Shown: positions 22,325 through 29,967 of the stretch, piece after piece | How positions within the stretch are numbered: position 1 is the stretch's first letter | How the letters are laid out: the number at the start of each line of letters is the position of its first letter | Assembly: GCA_046331175.1 (NCBI GenBank) | Contig: JAXLRI010000003.1 | Location: 124,001 to 188,000, forward strand | DNA length: 64,000 nucleotides | Direction: 5' to 3' | Source: JAWKIW01 sp046331175 | GTDB lineage: Bacteria > Actinomycetota > Acidimicrobiia > Acidimicrobiales > Acidimicrobilacustridaceae | Made by a program: the position numbers and the translations under genes | Notes under the pieces: model-generated | Seen by the model: only the letters and a program-made list of their open reading frames with translations | Databases searched by the model: none | What the model was told of the DNA's origin: nothing

Positions 22325-23446
22325 ATGTCCGTCCCGTCGTCCCGTTCCGCGCGGCGAGCCGTCGCGGCCCTCGGCCTGGCCGCGGCGGCCCTGGTGGCCG
22401 CGGCCTGCTCGGGCTCGTCGTCGAGCTCGAACACGGCCAGCGGCGCGCCCGCGACCACGGCGGCCGGCGGCGCGGCCGCCGGCGCTGGCTCCTCGGGCAC
22501 GGCCGGCACGGCGTCGCCCACCGGCACCCAGGCGGCGCCGGTGCCGTCGAAGGGCTGTGGCACCTCGACGGCCACGGCCATGGACAAGCAGCGCCAGGAG
22601 GTCGCCGCCGGCGGCGACGACCGCTGGTTCCTCCTCACCGTCCCGGCCGCCCACGACGGCAAGACACCCCTCCCGCTGGTGCTCGACTTCCACGGGCTGA
22701 TGGAGGGGGCCCAGATCCACTCGACGATGACGAAGTTCAGCGACCTCGCGCAGCAGGAGGGCTTCGTCGTCGCGTTCCCGCACGGCACCGGCAACCCGGT
22801 GCACTGGAACGCCAACCTCGAGGGACCCAACCCCGACCTCGAGTACTTCGACGCCATGCTCGACCAGATCGGGTCGCAGCTGTGCATCGACACGTCGCGC
22901 GTGTACAGCACCGGCCTGTCCTACGGAGCGATCATGACGTCGATGCTGGCCTGCACGCGGGCCGACAAGCTCGCTGCGATCGCGCCGGTCGACGGTGTCC
23001 AGCTGCCCGATGGGTGCTCCCCGTCGAAGACCCTCCCGGTGCTCGCCATGCACGGCACCGCCGACCCGATCCTGCGCTTCAACGGCGGCGTCGGCTCGAT
23101 GGTCAACAGCCTGCTCGCGGGCCAGCTCGCCGAGAACACCGAGACCACCCAGCCGCCCTACGACCTGAACGGCGAGGGCTACCCGAAGACGGTCGCGGGC
23201 TGGGCCGCCAAGAACGGCTGCGATCCGACGCCGAAGGACACCAAGGTGTCCGACACCGTCATCCGCCGCGTGTACTCGTGTCCCCAGGGCCACGACGTGG
23301 AGTTCGTCATCGTCGTGGGCGGCGGCCACTCGTGGCCGGGCAGCGAGTTCTCGAGGTCGATCGAGAAGGTCGTCGGGCCGACCACCTTCGACATCGACGC
23401 CACCAAGGCCATCTGGGAGTTCTTCCAGCGCTACCCGGCCAGCTGA
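22325..23446 (+). CDS. Secreted lipoprotein esterase of the PHB depolymerase/feruloyl esterase family
   Basis: 373 residues; ATG 22325 with GAGGAG 7 bases upstream. The signal peptide ends in the lipobox LVAAAC, so the mature protein is probably anchored to the outer face of the membrane. A Ser/Thr/Gly/Ala linker of about 50 residues follows. The catalytic domain has LVLDFHGLMEGAQ (oxyanion), STGLSYGAIM (GxSxG nucleophile), AMHGTADPILRFNGG (Asp) and VVGGGHSWPG (His), as in Esterase_PHB/LpqC proteins. Four Cys may form disulfides. It should hydrolyse polyester or aryl-ester substrates outside the cell; the exact substrate is unknown. Confidence 0.9.
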   Translation: MSVPSSRSARRAVAALGLAAAALVAAACSGSSSSSNTASGAPATTAAGGAAAGAGSSGTAGTASPTGTQAAPVPSKGCGTSTATAMDKQRQEVAAGGDDRWFLLTVPAAHDGKTPLPLVLDFHGLMEGAQIHSTMTKFSDLAQQEGFVVAFPHGTGNPVHWNANLEGPNPDLEYFDAMLDQIGSQLCIDTSRVYSTGLSYGAIMTSMLACTRADKLAAIAPVDGVQLPDGCSPSKTLPVLAMHGTADPILRFNGGVGSMVNSLLAGQLAENTETTQPPYDLNGEGYPKTVAGWAAKNGCDPTPKDTKVSDTVIRRVYSCPQGHDVEFVIVVGGGHSWPGSEFSRSIEKVVGPTTFDIDATKAIWEFFQRYPAS

Positions 23447-23514
23447 GATCCGCCGGTGACCCGGCGCCCGCCCTCGGACGGGGGAGCGTCCGCGGTCCGA
23501 TCCACGGTGCTCGG

Positions 23515-23520
23515 TAGCCT
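23515..23520 (+). promoter_or_regulatory. -10 box of the gene at 23527, leaderless
   Basis: TAGCCT lies 6 bases before GTG 23527. No Shine-Dalgarno sequence is present. Confidence 0.5.
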
Positions 23521-23526
23521 CCGGCC

Positions 23527-24522
23527 GTGCCCTGGGACTGCCAGCCGCTGGTCGCGTGGGCGGTGTCCGAGCACGAGCCGACCGTGCGGGTGGCCGACCG
23601 TCCCGGCGCCTACGCCACCGAGCCCGGCGGGGCCCGGGTCGACCTCTACGGGTCGGCCGACCTGGCGTGCATCCTGTACCAGCTCGGCGCGCTGCCGCGC
23701 TCGCCCGAGGTCCGCGCCGCGTGGGCCAACGAGCTCACCTCGTTCCAGGATCCGCTGACCGGCCACTTCGTCGAGCGGGGCGCGCCCACCCACGGCCCGA
23801 TGCACGCCAGCGCCTACGCCATCGGCGCCCTCGACCTGCTCGGCGCCGAGCCGGTGACGCCGCTGCGGTTCGCCGACCAGCTGCGGCGGGCGTCGGCGGC
23901 GGCGGCGTTCGTCGAGGACCTGCGCTGGCGCGACTGGGTGTACCTCGACAGCCACGACGGCGCCGGTCTGGCGTCGATCTTCCACAACGTGGCCGCCCTG
24001 CGGGTGCCGTCGTGGTTCGCCGCCTACTTCGCCGCACTCGAGGTGCACCTCGATCCGGCCTCGGGGCTGTTCGGTGACGGCAAGCCGCCCGGCGGCGACC
24101 TCGACGCGCTCGGCGGCACGTTCCACTACGCGTTCGTCTACCAGGCGTGGAACCGACGCCTGCCCCACGCCGAGGCGCGCGTCGACGCCGTCCTCGGGCT
24201 CGAGGGCCCGGGCGGTCGCTGGGACGAGGACAACCCGTGGTGGCTCACGCTCGACGCCGTGCACCTGCTCGCCCACGGCACCGAGGCGTCGGGCCACCGG
24301 CGGGCCGATGTGGAGGCGGCCGTGGGGCGGGTGCTCGACCGGCTCCTCGACGAGCTCGGTGACGCCCCGGCCCGGTCCGAGGCCTTCGGTGGCCCGATGG
24401 GCACCCACGACCTGTGCGCGGTGGTCACCCTGCTGGCCGAGGCCCAGCGCTTCCTCGGCATCCAGGAGGTCGTCACGAGCCGGCCGCTCCATCCGGTGCT
24501 CTCCCGCCGCCCGTTCATCTGA
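23527..24522 (+). CDS. Conserved protein of unknown function, probably an alpha/alpha-barrel fold
   Basis: 331 residues, no signal peptide and no membrane segment. The sequence alternates amphipathic helices with conserved-looking Trp/His/Asp loops such as DSHDGAGLASIFHNVAAL, LFGDGKPPGGDLDALGGTFHYAFVYQAWNR and WDEDNPWWLTLDAVHLL. This pattern recalls (alpha/alpha)-barrel enzymes such as terpenoid-cyclase-like or glycosidase-like toroids, but I cannot assign a family. It lies between the esterase and pgi genes, has its own predicted promoter, and shows no obvious functional link. Confidence 0.8.
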   Translation: MPWDCQPLVAWAVSEHEPTVRVADRPGAYATEPGGARVDLYGSADLACILYQLGALPRSPEVRAAWANELTSFQDPLTGHFVERGAPTHGPMHASAYAIGALDLLGAEPVTPLRFADQLRRASAAAAFVEDLRWRDWVYLDSHDGAGLASIFHNVAALRVPSWFAAYFAALEVHLDPASGLFGDGKPPGGDLDALGGTFHYAFVYQAWNRRLPHAEARVDAVLGLEGPGGRWDEDNPWWLTLDAVHLLAHGTEASGHRRADVEAAVGRVLDRLLDELGDAPARSEAFGGPMGTHDLCAVVTLLAEAQRFLGIQEVVTSRPLHPVLSRRPFI

Positions 24523-24625
24523 TCGCCGCCCCGCGTGGTCGGCGGCGCGGTCAGGTGGCGGGCCGCCGCGCGATGATGCGACGTCCCGACGCCCGCCAGT
24601 CGGCGGAACCACCCCGAGGTGCCCC

Positions 24626-26254
24626 GTGCCGATCCCTCCCCTCCGCCAGCGCCCCGCCTGGGCCGCCCTCGAGCAGCACCACGCCGCCATCGGCGACCGC
24701 CACCTGCGCGACCTGTTCGCCGAGGATCCCGGTCGGGGCGAGCGGTTGGCGATCGAGGACGTCGGCCTCTACGTCGACTACTCGAAGAACCGGGTCACCG
24801 ACGAGACGCTGCGGCTGCTCGTCGAGCTGGCCGAGCAGTCGGGTCTGCGCGACCACATCGACGCGATGTTCCGCGGCGACCGCATCAACGTGTCCGAGGG
24901 CCGGTCGGTCCTGCACGTCGCGCTGCGGATGCCCGCGGACGCCTCGTTGGTGGTCGACGGCGTCGACGTCGTGGTCGAGGTGCACGACGTCCTGCGCCGC
25001 ATGGCGGCCTTCAGCGACCGGGTGCGGTCGGGCGAGTGGAAGGGCCACACCGGCAAGCCCATCCGCAACGTCGTCAACATCGGCATCGGCGGCTCCGACC
25101 TGGGGCCGGTGATGGCCTACGAGGCCCTGCGCCACTACACCCGCCGCGACCTCACCTTCCGCTTCGTCTCCAACGTCGACTCCACCGACTTCGTCGAGGC
25201 CACTCGCGACCTGCAGGCCGACGAGACCCTGTTCATCATCTCGTCGAAGACCTTCACCACCCTCGAGACCATGACCAACGCCGCCTCGGCGCGCGAGTGG
25301 GCGCTGTCGGCGCTGGGCGACGAGTCGGCCATCGCCAAGCACTTCGTCGCGGTGTCGACGAACGCCGAGGGCGTGTCGGCGTTCGGCATCGACACCGACA
25401 ACATGTTCGGCTTCTGGGACTGGGTCGGCGGCCGCTACTCGATGGACTCGGCCATCGGCCTGTCCACCATGCTCGCCATCGGGCCCGACGCCTTCGCCGA
25501 GCTGCTGGCCGGGTTCCACGCCATGGACGAGCACTTCCGCACGGCCCCCTTCGACCGGAACCTGCCCGTGCTGCTCGGCCTGCTCTCGGTCTGGTACCGC
25601 GACTTCTTCGGCACGCAGACCCAGGGCGTCATGCCCTACGAGCAGTACCTCAAGCGGTTCCCGGCCTACCTGCAGCAGCTCACGATGGAGTCCAACGGCA
25701 AGCACGTCACCCTCGAGGGCGTGCCCGTCGAGGCCGACACCGGTGCCGTCTACTGGGGCGAGCCGGGCACCAACGGCCAGCACAGCTTCTACCAGCTCAT
25801 CCACCAGGGGACGACGATCATCCCCGTCGACCTGATCGGCTTCGGCCAGACCCTCAACCCGCTGCGCGACCACCACGACATCCTCATGTCGAACGTGTTC
25901 GCCCAGGCCCAGGCGCTGGCGTTCGGTCGCACCGCCGAGGAGGTGGCCGCCGACGGCGCGGCCCCCGACGTCGTGCCGCACAAGGTGATGCCCGGCAACC
26001 GACCGACCAACGTGATCCTCGCCGAGAAGCTCACCCCGCACGTGCTCGGCACGCTCGTCGCCCTCTACGAGCACAGCGTGTTCACCCAGGGGACCATCTG
26101 GGGCATCGACTCGTTCGACCAGTGGGGCGTCGAGCTGGGCAAGGTCCTGGCCAAGAAGATCATCCCCGAGCTCGAGGCCGCCGACGACCCCGACCTCGGC
26201 CACGACTCGTCCACCAACGCCCTGATCCGCCGCTACCGGGCCCTCAAGGGCTGA
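24626..26254 (+). CDS. pgi: Glucose-6-phosphate isomerase
   Basis: 542 residues, the normal long bacterial form. GTG 24626 has GAGGT 5 bases upstream; the frame continues further upstream without coding character. It interconverts glucose-6-phosphate and fructose-6-phosphate in the cytosol. Signatures: NVVNIGIGGSDLGPVMAYEAL, FIISSKTFTTLETMTN, the pattern GEPGTNGQHSFYQLIHQGT (catalytic Glu and His) and the C-terminal LGKVLAKKI with the active-site Lys. No other glycolytic gene is adjacent. Confidence 0.97.
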   Translation: MPIPPLRQRPAWAALEQHHAAIGDRHLRDLFAEDPGRGERLAIEDVGLYVDYSKNRVTDETLRLLVELAEQSGLRDHIDAMFRGDRINVSEGRSVLHVALRMPADASLVVDGVDVVVEVHDVLRRMAAFSDRVRSGEWKGHTGKPIRNVVNIGIGGSDLGPVMAYEALRHYTRRDLTFRFVSNVDSTDFVEATRDLQADETLFIISSKTFTTLETMTNAASAREWALSALGDESAIAKHFVAVSTNAEGVSAFGIDTDNMFGFWDWVGGRYSMDSAIGLSTMLAIGPDAFAELLAGFHAMDEHFRTAPFDRNLPVLLGLLSVWYRDFFGTQTQGVMPYEQYLKRFPAYLQQLTMESNGKHVTLEGVPVEADTGAVYWGEPGTNGQHSFYQLIHQGTTIIPVDLIGFGQTLNPLRDHHDILMSNVFAQAQALAFGRTAEEVAADGAAPDVVPHKVMPGNRPTNVILAEKLTPHVLGTLVALYEHSVFTQGTIWGIDSFDQWGVELGKVLAKKIIPELEAADDPDLGHDSSTNALIRRYRALKG

Positions 26255-26316
26255 GCCGGGTCTCGTCGGTCGCCGTCGTCGGCATCTCGGCCACGTCGGT
26301 CCGCAGCCTCGCGTCC

Positions 26317-27048
26317 TCAGTCGGCGGCGTCGGCGTCGGCGAGCACCTCGGCGTCGGCGCTCCAGGCGACGAGCACGGCGGCCATCACCAGGCACGGCAC
26401 GACCAGCGCCCACCGCCAGCGGTCGCCGATCCACGAGCCGGCGGCCGCGCCGGCGATGTAGGCACCGATCACCACGGCGACCACGGCGGTGGTCCGGGCC
26501 GCCTTGGGGCGGTCGGCGCGCAGGAGCAGCCAGCGGGTGGCCCACTCGGCCACGTGGGCGGTGGCCCCGCTCTGGTAGGTGGTGGTGACGGCGACGCCGG
26601 CGGCCCGCCGCAGCGCCATGGTCTGGACGCCCATGGCCACGCTGGCGAGGAGCAGCAGCACGGTGCCGCGCACGCCGGGCACCGGGTGGGGGAGCAGGTC
26701 GAGGGGCCCGGCGGCGGCCAGCATCACCACGAGCAGCCCGACCTCGATGGCCACCAGCACGCGGCCGTGGGGCCGGTCCGGCAGCCGCACGGCCAGCATC
26801 GTCCCGGCCACCGCACCGGCCATGAAGCCGAGCAGCGACACGACCGCCGGCCACCCGAGGTCGCCGAGCTGGCCACCGAGGGCGATGCCGAGCAGCACCA
26901 CGTTGCCGCTCTGGTTGGCCGAGAACACGCCGAACAGCCAGACGAAGCCGATGGCGTCGACGTAGCCGGCGACCATCGCCAGGACGACGGGCAGCAGCAA
27001 CCGAGGGGTCACCGGGGGATCGCCCGTCGCTCCCGTGGGGTCCGCCAT
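26317..27048 (-). CDS. DUF1275 (YoaK-type) membrane protein
   Basis: 243 residues from ATG 27048 with about six membrane helices. Family hallmarks are AGYVDAIGFVWLFGVFSANQSGNVVLLGIALGG near the N-terminus and MGVQTMALRRAAGVAVTTTYQSGA in the middle. The biochemical role of DUF1275 proteins is not established. It ends convergently with pgi (62-base gap with no clear hairpin) and is divergent from the diguanylate cyclase at 27188. Confidence 0.9.
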   Translation of the reverse strand: MADPTGATGDPPVTPRLLLPVVLAMVAGYVDAIGFVWLFGVFSANQSGNVVLLGIALGGQLGDLGWPAVVSLLGFMAGAVAGTMLAVRLPDRPHGRVLVAIEVGLLVVMLAAAGPLDLLPHPVPGVRGTVLLLLASVAMGVQTMALRRAAGVAVTTTYQSGATAHVAEWATRWLLLRADRPKAARTTAVVAVVIGAYIAGAAAGSWIGDRWRWALVVPCLVMAAVLVAWSADAEVLADADAAD

Positions 27049-27187
27049 CGCACCAGCATGGCGCGCCGGCCCGTGGTCCGTCCGGATCGCGGTGGCGACC
27101 GCGGGCCCACCGGCGTCGCGGCACCGGGCGGCGGGCCGGACGGTCCGACCGGGCCTCGGCCGCCGGCGCGCGGCAGACTGGCGGGCG

Positions 27188-28588
27188 ATGGAGGACCGCG
27201 CCGGGGGGACGGCGAGCAGCATCGGACCGTCGGCGGACGGGGAGGCGTCCTCGCGCCTCGACGCCGAGGGCCTCGCCCACCTGCTCGACGTGGCGCCCCA
27301 GGTGACCCTGCTGTTCGACGCCGACCTGCAGATCGTCTACATGAGCGCGGGCGGCCAGGTGGTGTTCGACTGGCCGCCCGACCAGATCGTCGGCACCAGC
27401 ATCGCCGACCACATCCTGGTCGAGGACCTGGAGGAGGTGGCCGAGGCCATCGCCTTCGTGCACGAGACCGGCACCTACGGCCGGCCGCTCGAGTTCCGGG
27501 TGCGCCGCCCCGACGGCACCGTGCGCTCGGTGGAGGGCATCGCCCGCAACCTGCTCGCCGATCCCGCCGTGCGCGGGTACGTGGCGGTGCTGCGCGACAT
27601 CACCGACCGCCACCTCATCGACGCCGTCCTCGCCGGCGTGATGGCCAACGCCGACGTGGCCGACACCCTGGCGCTCATCGCAGAGCTCGGCGTCGAGCAG
27701 CTCGATGCGGTCGAGGTCGCCATCGCCTACGACCTCGACGGCGCCCGGCGGGTGGAGACGGTGCACCGGGGCCAGGAGACGGGGCTGTGGCCCGCCCGCA
27801 TCGACGAGGCCCCCTGGTCGCTCGTCGTCGACGGCGAGGACCGCCCGGCCGTCCAGCCGCTGCGCGGGCTGCCGGTGCGCCTGGCCGCCGACGCCCTCGA
27901 GGCCGACGTCCAGGGCTGGGTGGTGGTCCCCGTCGACCACCCGGGCACCAAGGAGCGCCTCGCCCTGCTGGGCGTGTGGCTGCCCGCGCCCAGCCCGCTG
28001 TCACCGGCCCGCTACCAGGCCCTGCGTCGGCTGGCCGACCTGGCCGCCTTCGCCCTCGAGCGGTGGCGCTACGACCAGCTGCTGCTGCACGCCGCCCGCC
28101 ATGACCAGCTCACCGAGCTGCCCAACCGCGAGCAGTTCTTCGGGCGGCTGCGGTCGGTCCTCGGCCGGACCCCCGGCCAGCCGGTGGCCAGCGTCCTCTA
28201 CGTCGACCTCGACGGCTTCAAGCCGGTGAACGACACCTACGGTCACGGTGTCGGCGATCGCCTGCTGGAGGTGGTGGCCCGACGCCTGCAGCAGTCGGTG
28301 CGCGGCGCCGACCTGGTGGCGCGCCTCGGTGGTGACGAGTTCGCGGTGGTGTGCCCTGGGCTCGTGAGCCTCGACGAGGCGGGCGACCTGGCCGACCGGC
28401 TCATCGCCACCGTCGCCGAGCCGGTGCTCATCGACGGCGAGCGCATCGCCGTCGGTGCCAGCGCCGGCGTCGCCCTCGGGCGCGGCCACGAAGACCCCGA
28501 CATGGTCCTCAACCGCGCCGACCAGGCGCTGTACGAGGCCAAGCGGGCCGGGCGGGGCGGCTGGTGCGCCGCCGACGACCGCGACTGA
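27188..28588 (+). CDS. PAS-(GAF-like)-GGDEF diguanylate cyclase
   Basis: 466 residues. Residues about 25-145 are a PAS/PAC domain (FDADLQIVYMSAGGQVVF, then RSVEGIARNLLADPAVRGYVAVLRDITDRH). Residues about 150-300 look like a degenerate GAF domain. The GGDEF domain starts at HDQLTELPNREQFF and contains YVDLDGFKPVNDTYGHGVGD and the active-site ARLGGDEFAVV, so it should be an active c-di-GMP synthase. It is cytosolic with no membrane segment. The architecture matches the cyclase at 4626 in this window, suggesting related sensors. A CAGACT box 8 bases before the ATG may be a promoter element. Confidence 0.92.
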   Translation: MEDRAGGTASSIGPSADGEASSRLDAEGLAHLLDVAPQVTLLFDADLQIVYMSAGGQVVFDWPPDQIVGTSIADHILVEDLEEVAEAIAFVHETGTYGRPLEFRVRRPDGTVRSVEGIARNLLADPAVRGYVAVLRDITDRHLIDAVLAGVMANADVADTLALIAELGVEQLDAVEVAIAYDLDGARRVETVHRGQETGLWPARIDEAPWSLVVDGEDRPAVQPLRGLPVRLAADALEADVQGWVVVPVDHPGTKERLALLGVWLPAPSPLSPARYQALRRLADLAAFALERWRYDQLLLHAARHDQLTELPNREQFFGRLRSVLGRTPGQPVASVLYVDLDGFKPVNDTYGHGVGDRLLEVVARRLQQSVRGADLVARLGGDEFAVVCPGLVSLDEAGDLADRLIATVAEPVLIDGERIAVGASAGVALGRGHEDPDMVLNRADQALYEAKRAGRGGWCAADDRD

Positions 28589-28594
28589 GCCGCC

Positions 28595-28613
28595 CGGGTC
28601 GCCCCCGGACCCG
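28595..28613. terminator. Short hairpin between convergent genes
   Basis: CGGGTC and GACCCG pair across 7 bases in the 32-base gap between the cyclase (+) and the hydrolase (-). No T-tract. Confidence 0.35.
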
Positions 28614-28620
28614 CGCCACC

Positions 28621-29853
28621 TCAGCGCGGGGCGAGCACCTCGTCGAGCCAGTCGTACATCCGCTGGTGCAGCAGCGACCGGGCGGTGCCCTCGCAGTGGC
28701 CCCCGGCGCCCTCGGCGTCGGTGAAGTGCACCAGCTGCTTGGTGTCGGCGCCGATGGCGTCGAGCAGCTTCGGCGCGCCGGCCGCGGTGGGGTCGCCCTC
28801 GGCGGCGGTGAGCAGCGTGGGGCACCGGATGTCGCCGGCCACGTCGGACACGGTCAGCTGGCTGAGGGCGGTGAGCGTCTCGAGCAACGTCGTGGTGCCG
28901 TGCACCAGTGGGCCGCGCTGCAGCATCCGCCACCGCAGCGCCCCGGGCGCAGCCGGGTCGTCGAGGAACTGCTGCATGGGGTCGAGGGCGGCCGGGTCGA
29001 TGTCGGGGAAGGCGGCCTTCTGGTCGTCGTCGAGGGGCAGGTTGGCGAGCAGGTTGTCGCGCTGATCCCACTGGCCTGGATCGGCGACGAGGGCGGCCAG
29101 CCGGGTCTCGCCGCCGGCGGCGCGCGGGGCGAGGAACCCACCGAGGCTCCAGCCGTGCAGCACGACGCGGTCGGTGTCGACGGCCGGGTGCTCGACCACC
29201 ACGTCGAGCACGGGCGACACCACGCGCTCCCAGTCGGGCCGCAGGTGCAGGCCCTGGTCGACCAGCGGTCGTCCCTGGCCGGGACCGTCGAACACGACGC
29301 AGTGGTAGCCCCGTCGGGTGGCGGCCATCGCGTGGGCGACGAACATCTCGCCGACGGTGCCGTCGTAGCCGTTGGTGCACACGACGGTGGGGCGGGGGGT
29401 GTCGTCGTCGGTGGCGCGCACCAGCAGCGCGGTGAGCGTCGTCCCCTCGTAGGGGATGGTCAGCACCTCGACGCCGGGGTCCCAGCGCGCGGCCACCTTG
29501 CCCAGCGCGTCCCACTCGCGGGCCGACGACGAGGCCAGCTCGGGGCTGACGGTCGGCCCGAAGAACGGGGACCATGCGGCGCGGTGGTATCCGACGGCGC
29601 GGAGGTGGGCCTCGCGGGCGCTGACCGGGTGACCGGCCGCCGCCGCGTCGTCGCCGATGCCGTCGACCCGGTCGGCCGTCGCCGTCCACTCCCGGTGCCA
29701 CGCCGCCAGCCGGTCGTCGCCGTCGGCGAACGCAGCCGTCACCCGGTCGCAGGTCGTGCGCACCTCACCGAAGTCGGCGCCGCCGTAGAGCGCGTGGAAC
29801 AGCACGCGCGAGGCGAAGCCGTCGAGCAGGTCGTCGTCGAGGAGCCAGGTCAT
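28621..29853 (-). CDS. Alpha/beta hydrolase of the DUF1100/FrsA-like group
   Basis: 410 residues from ATG 29853; an ATG three codons upstream (29862) is equally possible and neither has a good ribosome site. A helical N-terminal domain of about 120 residues (with HRAAWSPFFGPTVS) precedes the hydrolase core. Motifs: TVVCTNGYDGTVGE (oxyanion region), CVVFDGPGQGRPL, the nucleophile HGWSLGGFLAPR, the acid in TAAEGDPTAAG and the base in EGAGGHCEG. This layout matches enzymes such as 2,6-dihydropseudooxynicotine hydrolase and related C-C or ester hydrolases. The substrate cannot be assigned. Confidence 0.87.
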   Translation of the reverse strand: MTWLLDDDLLDGFASRVLFHALYGGADFGEVRTTCDRVTAAFADGDDRLAAWHREWTATADRVDGIGDDAAAAGHPVSAREAHLRAVGYHRAAWSPFFGPTVSPELASSSAREWDALGKVAARWDPGVEVLTIPYEGTTLTALLVRATDDDTPRPTVVCTNGYDGTVGEMFVAHAMAATRRGYHCVVFDGPGQGRPLVDQGLHLRPDWERVVSPVLDVVVEHPAVDTDRVVLHGWSLGGFLAPRAAGGETRLAALVADPGQWDQRDNLLANLPLDDDQKAAFPDIDPAALDPMQQFLDDPAAPGALRWRMLQRGPLVHGTTTLLETLTALSQLTVSDVAGDIRCPTLLTAAEGDPTAAGAPKLLDAIGADTKQLVHFTDAEGAGGHCEGTARSLLHQRMYDWLDEVLAPR

Positions 29854-29967
29854 GCGGCGCATCTTTGCCGCCCGCGCCACCGAGGTGCTTGCGCCGCTCG
29901 GGCTCGGAGTGCATTCTCTTGTTGAACCCACTGCCGGCGGCGCCGGCGCCCGCGTGAGGAGCAGCCC

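Noticed and set aside
24551..27940. A 1,129-codon open frame on the minus strand
   Set aside because: It runs antisense through pgi and the diguanylate cyclase and shows no family motifs. The DUF1275 gene at 26317-27048 lies in this region but in a different minus-strand frame.
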